Below are positions 25,316 to 32,177 of a stretch of DNA of 64,000 bases, in pieces. Source of the DNA: Micromonospora echinofusca. GTDB taxonomy: Bacteria; Actinomycetota; Actinomycetes; Mycobacteriales; Micromonosporaceae. Positions within the stretch are counted from its first letter, which is position 1. The number at the start of each line of letters is the position of its first letter. The notes below the pieces were generated by a model, which was not told where the DNA came from, ran no database searches, and worked only from the letters and a program-made list of their open reading frames with translations. The position numbers were made by a program, and so were the translations under genes. The stretch is taken from the NCBI RefSeq assembly GCF_900091445.1, contig NZ_LT607733.1:1877501-1941500 (forward strand). Direction: 5' to 3'.

Positions 25316-25345
25316 GCAGCCCCGGACCGCGAAATCCGGGGCTGC
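25316..25345 (+). terminator. intrinsic terminator of tail operon
   Basis: Perfect 11-bp stem GCAGCCCCGGA / TCCGGGGCTGC with an 8-nt loop, followed by TCTGCG. Separates the late genes from the early region. A GTTCACGTGGAG leader copy at 25351 follows with no clear gene, only a 5-codon reading frame. Confidence 0.75.
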
Positions 25346-25412
25346 TCTGCGTTCACGTGGAGTGGCCAGCATAGCCGCCGGGGCGAGCGGCGGGCAATGC
25401 GACCCGCCGGCC

Positions 25413-25464
25413 GTACATACAATATTGACAGCGTGGCCCCCCATCGCATACAATGTCTTTGTAC
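25413..25464 (+). promoter_or_regulatory. phage promoter with operator pair (copy E, consensus -35)
   Basis: -35 TTGACA (25425-25430), 18 nt, -10 TACAAT (25449-25454). Operator 1 is degenerate, GTACA-N7-TTGAC (25413-25429); operator 2, ATACA-N7-TGTAC, is perfect (25448-25464). Trading operator symmetry for a consensus -35 should make this the strongest and least repressed promoter of the set. Confidence 0.75.
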
Positions 25465-25488
25465 ATGTCCCCGATCTCGACAGGAGGA

Positions 25489-25569
25489 ATGGCGAGCAGG
25501 TCACGGCTGAGCATGGCGCGCGACCTGGTGTATCGCGTGCCGTACTGCGCCGCCAGGGTGGCGGCCTAA
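25489..25569 (+). CDS. 26-residue peptide
   Basis: ATG 25489 follows AGGAGG at 25482-25487 and the strong promoter copy E. 26 codons then TAA; the peptide is basic (Arg-rich) and amphipathic. A perfect ribosome site and dedicated promoter argue for translation. It could be a leader peptide, a small regulator, or just the start of a longer transcript to 25633. Not recognised. Confidence 0.45.
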   Translation: MASRSRLSMARDLVYRVPYCAARVAA

Positions 25570-25587
25570 GCATCCCCGGAGGGTGCC

Positions 25588-25604
25588 GTACATTGACCTT
25601 GTAT
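25588..25604 (+). promoter_or_regulatory. single operator GTACA-N7-TGTAT (copy G)
   Basis: GTACA (25588-25592), 7 nt, TGTAT (25600-25604), 29 nt before the GTG of the AlpA-like gene. TACATT (25589-25594) could be a -10. Position suggests that the AlpA-like gene is controlled by the same binding protein, perhaps by itself. Confidence 0.55.
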
Positions 25605-25632
25605 GGCATCCGGCCGTGGGAGGAGAGGGATA

Positions 25633-25935
25633 GTGAGGGTGAACCAGGTCAAGCTCAAGGCGGTTACGCGGAAGATCGCGGCCGACCTGATGACGCCGGG
25701 CCCGCTGGAGCTGCCAGTGATGGTCGGGCTCAAGGAGCTGGTCCGCATGTTCGGCGTGAAGGACAACACGCCGTACCAGTGGCGGTCCAAGGGTCAGCTG
25801 CCCAAGGAGGACGGCGAGGTCAGCAACAACCCGCAGTGGAAGCTCACGACGATCTACGCCTGGGCCGATGAGACGAAGCGGACGATCGTGTGGGACCCGT
25901 GGGACGTCCTCGAAGCCGACGACGAGGCGGCGTAG
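25633..25935 (+). CDS. AlpA/excisionase-like DNA-binding protein
   Basis: 100 residues from GTG 25633 with GGAGGAGAGGG upstream. Residues about 30-75 (VMVGLKELVRMFGVKDNTPYQWRSKGQLP, then WKLTTIYAWADET) are a winged or MerR-like helix-turn-helix of the AlpA/excisionase type. Such proteins act as directionality factors or early regulators. It is the first substantial gene after the tail operon and has an operator in its leader, so it is a prime candidate for the regulator of the GTACA operators. Confidence 0.65.
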   Translation: MRVNQVKLKAVTRKIAADLMTPGPLELPVMVGLKELVRMFGVKDNTPYQWRSKGQLPKEDGEVSNNPQWKLTTIYAWADETKRTIVWDPWDVLEADDEAA

Positions 25936-25956
25936 ATATGAGCACGCCGGAACCCA

Positions 25957-25984
25957 TTGCGGCCGTATATCGCGGGTGTAGGGT
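25957..25984 (+). promoter_or_regulatory. TTGCGG promoter
   Basis: TTGCGG (25957-25962), 16 nt, TAGGGT (25979-25984). Expected start about 25991, 40 nt before the GTG at 26032. Second copy of the ATTGCGGCCGTAT element. Confidence 0.5.
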
Positions 25985-26031
25985 GCCGGAAACGCGTCGA
26001 CCCCGCCAGGCGGTCATCTGGCGGGGCCGAA

Positions 26032-26811
26032 GTGGAGCCCGCAACGGAGAAACGGGTCGCACGCGCATCGTACGCCAGTTCGGGCGACGGTGCGCTGGCG
26101 GCGCTGCACAGAGAGGCCGCCTGCATGGTGGACCGTTGGACGGTCGAGCGCGCGGTGAGGCACGAGCTCTGCACGCTCGACCCTCCCGGCCGGCAGCTCA
26201 TCCTGACGCTGCTCACGTGGTCCGACGCGGCCACGGCGACGATTCCCGAGCAGTTCACGCCGAGCCTGACCGACTTGCAGAAGGCGACCGGGCTCTCCCG
26301 GTCGTCGGTGGCGAAGTATCTGAACCTGCTGGAGGGCAAGGTCGGCGAGGGCGACGAGGAGCGCCCGGAGAACAAGTGGGTGTGGCGCGATCGGCCGACG
26401 GTCGCGGACGCCCGGCGCAAGAAGGCCCGCACGGTGTACCGCATGGGAGTGCCGCCGGATCTGTTGCGCAGCCTCACCGATCGGGGCGTAGTTGGTCCGC
26501 GTGCCGGACCAGCCGCGCCCGAATCGCCCAGGTCTGGTAGTCCGGTGGACGGACTAGTGAAGGGCGGTTCTAGTCCGGGTCGCGGACTAGAACTAGTCCG
26601 CCAGGCGGACCGAGTTGGTCCGCCACGCGGACGCAAGACATACAGGGAACAAGAAACGGTTGGGCGCCGCGCCGCGAGCGGTGTCGACCACCGGTACGTC
26701 GAGGGGCCGAATGGCTCCTGTGCTCATCCCGGGTGCAGGAAGTCGGCTCCGCTGCACGGGCCCGCGCTGCGGGCCGTGCCCGAGGAAGCAAGGAGAGTGA
26801 TCGGGGAGTGA
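26032..26811 (+). CDS. helix-turn-helix replication-type protein carrying iterons in its gene
   Basis: 259 residues from GTG 26032; the frame is open to 25957 but that part overlaps the promoter. A winged-helix-like segment lies at about residues 50-95 (LILTLLTWSDAATAT...LTDLQKATGLSRSSVAKYLNLLEGKVG). Residues 165-215 are Gly/Pro/Ser-rich, and their DNA carries five palindromic repeats (26492-26634). The last residues include CAHPGCRKSAPLHG, a possible zinc site. The lambda O gene likewise holds its origin iterons in mid-gene, so a replication initiator is a fair hypothesis. No initiator family is recognised. Confidence 0.5.
   Translation: MEPATEKRVARASYASSGDGALAALHREAACMVDRWTVERAVRHELCTLDPPGRQLILTLLTWSDAATATIPEQFTPSLTDLQKATGLSRSSVAKYLNLLEGKVGEGDEERPENKWVWRDRPTVADARRKKARTVYRMGVPPDLLRSLTDRGVVGPRAGPAAPESPRSGSPVDGLVKGGSSPGRGLELVRQADRVGPPRGRKTYREQETVGRRAASGVDHRYVEGPNGSCAHPGCRKSAPLHGPALRAVPEEARRVIGE
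26492..26634. repeat. five 19-bp palindromic iterons T(A/G)GTCCG-N5-CGGAC(C/T)A
   Basis: Units at 26493-26511, 26538-26556, 26571-26589, 26594-26612 and 26616-26634. All have the arms TNGTCCG and CGGAC with exactly 5 nt between. Three use TAGTCCG, two TGGTCCG. A sixth, lone copy lies at 36007-36025. Clustering inside one early gene suggests a replication origin or a regulator-binding array. Confidence 0.7.
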
Positions 26812-27026
26812 GGGTCCACCTCGCGCCGGTTGACGTCGCGCAGTGCGTGACGTGCAGCGGCGAACTCGTCCCCGCCGGGGACGACTGGCGGCATCGCGAG
26901 CAGGGCGGATGCACTGAGCTGGGCACGCCGGTGATCTGCTGGCGTCCCGACTGCGCCATGCCGGCCGCCGTCGGGAGTGAAGCCTGCGCGGGTCACGCCG
27001 CCGTTTTTGTTGCCCTCGGGGTGTAG
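26808..27026 (+). CDS. small Cys-rich zinc-binding protein
   Basis: 72 residues from GTG 26808, overlapping the previous stop, with GGGGAG upstream. CVTC, C at residue 35, CWRPDC and a terminal CAGHA give up to six Cys and two His: one or two zinc fingers. Common small phage accessory protein type; function unknown. Confidence 0.55.
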   Translation: MRVHLAPVDVAQCVTCSGELVPAGDDWRHREQGGCTELGTPVICWRPDCAMPAAVGSEACAGHAAVFVALGV

Positions 27027-27041
27027 GGCTACGGTCGTGGA

Positions 27042-27069
27042 TTGCGGCCGTATAGAGTCTATGTAGGTT
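27042..27069 (+). promoter_or_regulatory. TTGCGG promoter of recombinase-ATPase operon
   Basis: TTGCGG (27042-27047), 16 nt, TAGGTT (27064-27069); start expected near 27076 inside the GTTCACGTGG leader (27071-27080). Third copy of ATTGCGGCCGTAT. Confidence 0.5.
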
Positions 27070-27093
27070 CGTTCACGTGGAAAGGAACGAAGG

Positions 27094-28116
27094 ATGAGTT
27101 CACGGTTCATGCCAGCCACCCGGAAGAAGGCGAAGGCGCGCATCGCCCTCGCCGGGCCGAGCGGCGCGGGCAAGACGCTGACCGGCCTCAAGCTGCTGTA
27201 CACGCTGACCGGCGCTATGACGATCGCGGAGGGCATCGAGCGGATCGCGTTCGTCGACACCGAGCGGGACTCGGCCGACAAGTACGCGGTCAACCCGGAG
27301 CTGCCCGGCGTCGGCGACATGACGCCCGAGGAGGCCGGCGGCTACGGCTTCTCGAAGATCAGCCCGGTCAGGTACGACCCCCGGCAGCTCGTCGAGCTGA
27401 TCGACGAGGCGGCGGTGGCGGGCTTCACGGGCTTCATGCTCGACTCGGCCTCGCACTACTGGTTCGGGCCGGGCGGCATCTTGGAGCTGGTCGACCTGTT
27501 CGCCCGTAACCACGGCGGCCGGTCGATGGACGGCTGGAAGGACGTGCGCCCGATCGAGCGGGCGTACATCGAGGCGCTGATGAGCTTCCCCGGACACGTC
27601 GTGGTGTGCCTGCGGTCCAAGCAGAAGTACGAGATTACCGAAGGCGCGGACGGCAAGAAGCAGGTGTCGAAGCTGGGGATGCAGCCCGACCAGCGCGACG
27701 GGCTGGAGTACGAGTTCGACCTGGTGGGCGACCTCGACCAGGGCCACTACCTGCGGGTAACGAAGAGCCGGTGCGACGCCCTGGCCGACCAGGTGATCCA
27801 CAAGCCGGGCGCGGAGCTGGGCCACCAGCTGCTCGACTGGCTGGACAACGGCGAGCCGCCGAAGGACCTCGACTGGCCGAAGGCCCTCGCGGCGTGCTCG
27901 TCGCGCGAGGACCTGGCGGTGCTGTGGCAGCGGGCGCAGCGGCTCGGCAAGACGCAGAGGCTGCGCGACGCCTTCAACCAGCGGGGCGCGGAGATCTCGG
28001 CCGCCCGGCGCGCGGCGGAGGCCCCGGGCACCCAGCTCGACAGCGCGCTGACCGAGGCGGCCGACACGCCGGCCGCCAACGGCCGGCAGCCCGAGACGGC
28101 GGGAGCGGCCCGGTGA
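27094..28116 (+). CDS. RecA-fold AAA ATPase, Sak4-like single-strand annealing/recombination protein
   Basis: 340 residues from ATG 27094, behind GTTCACGTGGAAAGG. Walker A GPSGAGKT at 21-28, a Walker B-like FMLDSASHYW at about 115-124, and VVVCLRSKQKYEI with an expected sensor region. Short RecA-core ATPases like this in phages (Sak4 type) help recombination and replication with a single-strand-binding partner. C-terminal 80 residues are a charged Ala/Arg helix. The next gene overlaps by 4 nt. Confidence 0.7.
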   Translation: MSSRFMPATRKKAKARIALAGPSGAGKTLTGLKLLYTLTGAMTIAEGIERIAFVDTERDSADKYAVNPELPGVGDMTPEEAGGYGFSKISPVRYDPRQLVELIDEAAVAGFTGFMLDSASHYWFGPGGILELVDLFARNHGGRSMDGWKDVRPIERAYIEALMSFPGHVVVCLRSKQKYEITEGADGKKQVSKLGMQPDQRDGLEYEFDLVGDLDQGHYLRVTKSRCDALADQVIHKPGAELGHQLLDWLDNGEPPKDLDWPKALAACSSREDLAVLWQRAQRLGKTQRLRDAFNQRGAEISAARRAAEAPGTQLDSALTEAADTPAANGRQPETAGAAR

Positions 28117-28649
28117 GCGAGATCCGGCAGGAGTCCATGCGGGCGGCGGTGCTCAAGGCCCTCATGGACGAGGTGAAGAAGGTCTACGACGCGGCCCGCG
28201 CCGAGGCCGACGGCCGCCTGATCGAGCTGAACCGCGCGATCGGCGTCAAGACGATCGAGGTGCGGCTGCCGGGCTACGACCAGCCGGTGGCGCAGGTGAC
28301 GCTCTCCGAGCCGAAGACTGGCTACGTGGTCGACGAGGCCGGGTTCCTGGCCTGGTGCAAGCAGGAGCACCCTTCGGAGGTCCAGGTGACGACCCCGGCG
28401 CCGGTGGAGTCGGTGCGGCCGGCGTGGCGCAAGGCGCTGCTCGGCCGGATGAAGGTCGAGCCGGACGGCACGGTGGTCGACGGCGAGACGGGCCGCGTTC
28501 TCGACTTCGTGGAGGTCGCGGAGCCGCCGCCGCCGTCGACGACGCTGACCTTCAAGAAGGGCGGCCGTGAGGAGGTGGCGCGGGCCTACCGGGACGGTCG
28601 GCTGGCGCTGCCGGACCTGCTGGCCTTGCCGGCGAGTCCGCAGGAGTAG
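28113..28649 (+). CDS. unknown protein coupled to recombinase ATPase
   Basis: 178 residues from GTG 28113 (GTGA overlap). N-terminal charged helix (residues 1-45), then a beta-rich middle (KTIEVRLPGYDQPVAQVTLSEPKTGYVVD) and a C-terminal helix. Pattern is often seen directly behind phage AAA ATPases, but no role is established. Possibly a partner or DNA-binding subunit. Confidence 0.55.
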   Translation: MSEIRQESMRAAVLKALMDEVKKVYDAARAEADGRLIELNRAIGVKTIEVRLPGYDQPVAQVTLSEPKTGYVVDEAGFLAWCKQEHPSEVQVTTPAPVESVRPAWRKALLGRMKVEPDGTVVDGETGRVLDFVEVAEPPPPSTTLTFKKGGREEVARAYRDGRLALPDLLALPASPQE

Positions 28650-28719
28650 GGCGGTGCGGGGCCGGGCGAGGGGCGACCTTCGTCCGGCCCCGCTCCACAT
28701 CGGAGGCCAGGAGGTAGCG

Positions 28720-29025
28720 GTGGCGATCGACGCGAGGCTGGTGCGTGACGGCCTGGTCGACGTGGAGGCGTTCACCGCGGCCGCAGAGGCCGGCGCGGTG
28801 GGCGTGTGCGACGGCTGCGCGGGCCTGCTTGACGGATCGGCGCAGGAGGGCGGCGGCCTGGTGTGGCTGACGACCAGCTGCCGGGCGTGCGGTGCCGAAC
28901 GGACCGCGCCGGGCGGCCGGGCGCTGGCCCGGCGTGCGGGCCGGCGGCCGGGCCCGCCGGCGTGGCTGCTGGAGGCGGCGGCCGAGCTGGACGCCCGGCG
29001 GCTGGGGGAGCGGTCGGCGCAGTGA
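28720..29025 (+). CDS. small zinc-finger protein
   Basis: 101 residues from GTG 28720, chosen over GTG 28654 because GGAGG...AGGAGG lies just upstream. CDGC at about residue 29 and CRAC at about residue 53 make a CxxC...CxxC zinc ribbon; the C-terminal part is Arg/Ala-rich. In the same operon as the ATPase. Function unknown. Confidence 0.5.
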   Translation: MAIDARLVRDGLVDVEAFTAAAEAGAVGVCDGCAGLLDGSAQEGGGLVWLTTSCRACGAERTAPGGRALARRAGRRPGPPAWLLEAAAELDARRLGERSAQ

Positions 29026-29136
29026 CCGTCCGCCCCGCCCGGCCACAGCCCGCCTAAGCCGGGTCGCGCCTCCCTCCTCACTCCACTACCCGACCGTGGC
29101 CGTTCGGCGGCCTCCGTGGACGGGGGTGGCGCGGCC

Positions 29137-29215
29137 TGTGTGACCTGCTACACGGCCCGAGGCGTACATAAAAACTGTACGGGGAGAGTGTCGGACGCAT
29201 ACAATGAATATGTAC
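29137..29215 (+). promoter_or_regulatory. phage promoter with paired palindromic operators (copy D)
   Basis: Upstream box TGTGTGAC...CACGGCCC (29137-29158); operator 1 GTACA-N7-TGTAC (29164-29180); -10 TACAAT (29200-29205) inside operator 2 ATACA-N7-TGTAC (29199-29215). Centres 35 bp apart. 26 kb from copies A-C, yet nearly identical. Confidence 0.75.
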
Positions 29216-29251
29216 GCACCGCCCCTCATCCTGCATGAAGGAGTCAGTCCG

Positions 29252-29491
29252 ATGCTGAGCTACGAGGAGATCCTGGAGCGCGCCCTGCGGGTCGCCGTCG
29301 AGGACCTCGACCTGGAGACGGCCGCCGAGTCGATCGGCGACGAGCCGCTTGTCGACAACGACGACGAGCCGGTCGAGGTCCGCGAGGTCCAGACGCTGGC
29401 CGGCGCGGGCTTCATGACGCGGGACAACGGCGTCGTGCTGCGGCTGACCGACGGCCGCGAGTACACGGTGACCCTCAACCGCTACCGCTGA
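29252..29491 (+). CDS. small acidic protein
   Basis: 79 residues from ATG 29252 with GAAGGAGT upstream. Strongly acidic (many Asp/Glu), with a C-terminal beta part (NGVVLRLTDGREYTVTLNRYR). Single-gene unit between promoter copy D and the hairpin at 29499-29525, like the 2979 and 3472 genes. Acidic small phage proteins are sometimes DNA mimics; that is speculation here. Confidence 0.6.
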   Translation: MLSYEEILERALRVAVEDLDLETAAESIGDEPLVDNDDEPVEVREVQTLAGAGFMTRDNGVVLRLTDGREYTVTLNRYR

Positions 29492-29498
29492 CCGAGCC

Positions 29499-29525
29499 GG
29501 CGGGCGCGCCTCGAGCGCGCCCGCC
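29499..29525 (+). terminator. intrinsic terminator
   Basis: Perfect 11-bp stem GGCGGGCGCGC / GCGCGCCCGCC with a 5-nt loop, then CTTTCC; 7 nt after the stop at 29491. Confidence 0.75.
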
Positions 29526-29571
29526 CTTTCCCTGCCCGACCCCGAGCCCGACCTGACCTGAGGAGCCGAAG

Positions 29572-29862
29572 ATGACCGCCCAGACCTGCACCCGCCGCAT
29601 CGTGATCCCGACCTTCAACGCCGAGTTCGTGCCCGAGGAGGACGGCGGCCGCTGCACCGCGCTGGCCGTCGCCCGCCTGGTGACCGAGCACGACGGCGAG
29701 AAGTGCGGGGACGGCGGGCTGTGCCTGCTCGACCCGGAGGAGGGCCTGGAGCTGGACCCGTGGAAGCAGACCGAGCTGCTGTGCGTCGACCACCTGTTCG
29801 AGCACGAGCGGGCGGTGGCCGAGCGCGGGCCGCTGGTGGGGGAGACGCTCACCCGCCTGTAG
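29572..29862 (+). CDS. small unknown protein
   Basis: 96 residues from ATG 29572 with TGAGGAG upstream. Beta-hairpin start (RRIVIPTFNAEFVPEEDGG), a CGDGGLC pair and an acidic helical end. Lies beyond the terminator of the preceding unit; its promoter is not clear. Function unknown. Confidence 0.5.
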   Translation: MTAQTCTRRIVIPTFNAEFVPEEDGGRCTALAVARLVTEHDGEKCGDGGLCLLDPEEGLELDPWKQTELLCVDHLFEHERAVAERGPLVGETLTRL

Positions 29863-29921
29863 TGACCGACGAGGGCCGCCCGGGGCAACTCGGGCGGCCC
29901 CGACCTGTTGGAGGAGAACCG

Positions 29922-29981
29922 ATGGAGTGGAACGAGGTGCCGGCAGCCCTGCCGGCACGACTGGCCCTGGCAGCCGGGTAG
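29922..29981 (+). CDS. 19-residue leader-like peptide
   Basis: ATG 29922 with a GGAGGAG ribosome site; 19 codons then TAG, ending 17 nt before the SpdB-like start at 29999. The coding part contains GCCGGCAGCCCTGCCGGC, an inverted repeat that could fold. Good ribosome site and position suggest a leader peptide coupled to the next gene, but it may be untranslated. Confidence 0.35.
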   Translation: MEWNEVPAALPARLALAAG

Positions 29982-29998
29982 GTGCAGGAGTGGTTCAC

Positions 29999-31261
29999 GT
30001 GGAGAAGACCAACCTGCCGGAGCGGCCAAGCAAGGGCGCGTGGGTAGTCGCCTGGTCGGCATTCGTTGCCGGCATCGGCGCGTCCCTCGCGGCGAACATC
30101 GCGCACGCCGGTGCCGGCGTCGGGCAGAAGTTCGTTGCCGGCTGGCCGCCGCTGGCGCTCCTGCTGTGCTCCGAAGTGATGATGCGGGTGCCGGCACCGC
30201 GGCACCCGCTGGCGAGGGGCACGCAGATCGTCGGGACGGTGATCGTTGCCGGGGTCGCCGCAGTCGCCAGCTACCGGCACATGAAGGCCCTGGCCCTGGC
30301 CTATGGCGAGGACAGCCTTACGGCGAGCACCCTGCCGCTGTCCGTCGACGGCCTGGCGCTGGTGGCGTCGATCGGGCTGACGGTGCTCGCGCACCAGCGG
30401 CGCACGGCGGTCGCAGCCGAGCGCGCCCTCGCCATGGCGGCTGCCGGCGCGTCGGTGCCGCCGGCCCCGGTGCCGCCGCCTGCCGCTGTCGCCTCGGTGC
30501 CGCTGCCGGCCGCCGAGCCCTTGCCGCTGCCGGACCCGGTGCCGCTGCGGGCGGCCGACGCCGACCCGGTGCCGTTGCCGGCGGCCGAGCCCGAGCCGGT
30601 GCCGCTGCGGGCGGCCGACGCCGACCCGGTGCCGTTGCCGGCTGCCGAGCCCGAGCCGGCTGCCGAGCCCGAGCCGGTGCCGCTGCCGGCGGTCGACGCC
30701 GACCCGGTGCCGTTGCCGGCGGCCGACCCCGAGCCGTTGCCGGCGGCCGACCCCGAGCCCGTGCCGCTGCCGGCGGCCGAGCCCGTGCCGCTGCCGGACC
30801 CGGTGCCGCTGCCGGCGGCCGAGGCCGAGCCGGTGCCGGATCTGGACCCCGCGCTGGAGCCCGACCCGGTGTCGCTGCCGGAAGGGCTGCCGGTGCCGCT
30901 GCCGGCGGCGGCCCGGGTGCCGATGCCGCGCATGGACGCGGTGGTGCCGCCCGAGCCGTGGCCGAACCGGCAGCAGCAGGAGCTGCCGCTGCCGCCGCCC
31001 GACCCGGTGCCGGTGTCCCCGGACGCGGCGGCCGAGGAGCTGTGGGCTGCCGCCCGCAAGGAGTGGCGGGACTCAGTGGCCGCCGGGCGCCCGCTGACCG
31101 GCCAGGCCCTCGGCCAGAAGTTCCGCCGGAGCGAGCGGTGGGGTCGGAACCGCATCAAGGAGGCGCGGGCCGAGCTCCAGGCGATGAAGACAGCCGGCGA
31201 CGTCGCCGACGAAACCGACGAGCAGGAAGCCCGGGTGCCGGCCGGCGCCGGGGTCGCGTAG
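29999..31261 (+). CDS. DUF2637/SpdB-like membrane protein with long Pro-rich repeat
   Basis: 420 residues. GTG 29999 is part of the GTTCACGTGGAG leader itself, with GCAGGAG 8 nt upstream. Four membrane helices fall within residues about 12-135, the DUF2637 domain found in plasmid-spread (Spd) proteins of Streptomyces plasmids. Residues about 150-330 are a tandem repeat of VPLPAA(E/D) units, a likely rigid spacer in the cytoplasm or wall. The C-terminal 90 residues (LWAAARKEWRDSVAAGRPLTG...) look like a DNA-binding or helical domain. A plasmid-type gene in a prophage is notable. Confidence 0.65.
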   Translation: MEKTNLPERPSKGAWVVAWSAFVAGIGASLAANIAHAGAGVGQKFVAGWPPLALLLCSEVMMRVPAPRHPLARGTQIVGTVIVAGVAAVASYRHMKALALAYGEDSLTASTLPLSVDGLALVASIGLTVLAHQRRTAVAAERALAMAAAGASVPPAPVPPPAAVASVPLPAAEPLPLPDPVPLRAADADPVPLPAAEPEPVPLRAADADPVPLPAAEPEPAAEPEPVPLPAVDADPVPLPAADPEPLPAADPEPVPLPAAEPVPLPDPVPLPAAEAEPVPDLDPALEPDPVSLPEGLPVPLPAAARVPMPRMDAVVPPEPWPNRQQQELPLPPPDPVPVSPDAAAEELWAAARKEWRDSVAAGRPLTGQALGQKFRRSERWGRNRIKEARAELQAMKTAGDVADETDEQEARVPAGAGVA

Positions 31262-31275
31262 AGGAGGAGAGACAG

Positions 31276-31680
31276 ATGGTGTCGATGGCGATGATCCAGG
31301 CCGCGCAGGCGGCGAAGTTCCCCGAGCACCCGTACGCCTGGGTGATTACCCGGGACCGGGATCACGAGCTGCACGGCACGTGGGAGTCGGAGGTTGGCAC
31401 GGCGGGCCCCCGGCAGGCGACGGAAGCGATGATCGAGCGCGCCCGCACGGAGGGGCGCCGTTGGCGGGTGCTCGACGGCGGCGACATCGACGCGAGCGCG
31501 ATCGCGGACGGGAAGGACGTCGACGCGGCGGAGCGCGGCGTGGTGTACGAGGGCCTGATCTGGACGAATGGCGAGCCGGGCGGCGACGAGGACTTCGGGC
31601 CGCTGCGTGACTTCGGCGAGCCGAACTACGGCTGCGTGGAGATCCAGTACCGCAAGGGCGACCAGTGGGTGTCTCTGTAG
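31276..31680 (+). CDS. unknown protein
   Basis: 134 residues from ATG 31276 with GGAGGAGAGAC upstream, 14 nt after the SpdB-like stop. A helix-strand mix with a YAWVITRDRDHELHGTWESEVGT opening and a Trp/Tyr-rich end. Common in actinophage early regions without a known role. Operon partner of 29999. Confidence 0.5.
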   Translation: MVSMAMIQAAQAAKFPEHPYAWVITRDRDHELHGTWESEVGTAGPRQATEAMIERARTEGRRWRVLDGGDIDASAIADGKDVDAAERGVVYEGLIWTNGEPGGDEDFGPLRDFGEPNYGCVEIQYRKGDQWVSL

Positions 31681-32177
31681 CCGCTATCCGTACGGGCGCA
31701 ATCAGGTAATGTGACCCCACTGATCGCGTCCCGGTCGGTCGGTGGGCGGGTCGGTCAGGCCGTAGTCGGGGGACTTAACCCCTGGCCGATCCGCCCAACG
31801 GGGCAGTGCAGGGCAGAAGCGTCACGAAGGGCTCGGAATCCCAGCTAATCGGGGATTCCGAGCCCTCCTGGCGTTCCGGGGCGATCCCCTCTGGGTATGA
31901 GGTCGGCCGGCAGTATTACGGTCAACTGTGAACGGAACATATACGTAGGCGTACGTAGCACGGTGCGTTGCGGCACTGCTACCGTAGGGGCCAGCCTCTC
32001 CTCGGCTGGTGCTCCTGTCGACCGATCGCAGCGGTGATTCCCCCCGCCGAGGCGACGGGTCTGCTGGTCCCTCCCCGCCAGTTCGGCAGCGTTCGCCGGT
32101 CGAGCAGTAGGCGACACATCCGTGCGGCGGCTGCCTCCCAGCTCGGCAGGCGGTCGCCCAGGCAGGCCCGGGGGTCG
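31681..32177. other. intergenic stretch before truncated integrase
   Basis: 497 bp. Holds a strong terminator (31828-31866) and, at 31905-31985, an A/T-richer run with ATACGTAGGCGTACGTAG, possibly a promoter or attachment site of the recombinase. The frame of the recombinase is open back to 31968 but the encoded 70 residues do not resemble a resolvase domain. No gene recognised. Confidence 0.5.
31828..31866 (+). terminator. intrinsic terminator
   Basis: Perfect 15-bp stem AGGGCTCGGAATCCC / GGGATTCCGAGCCCT with a 9-nt loop. Confidence 0.75.

Noticed and set aside
30520..30900. Tandem repeats that could be taken for a CRISPR array
   Set aside because: Repeats are in-frame VPLPAA codon repeats of the DUF2637 gene with no unique spacers; no cas genes nearby.
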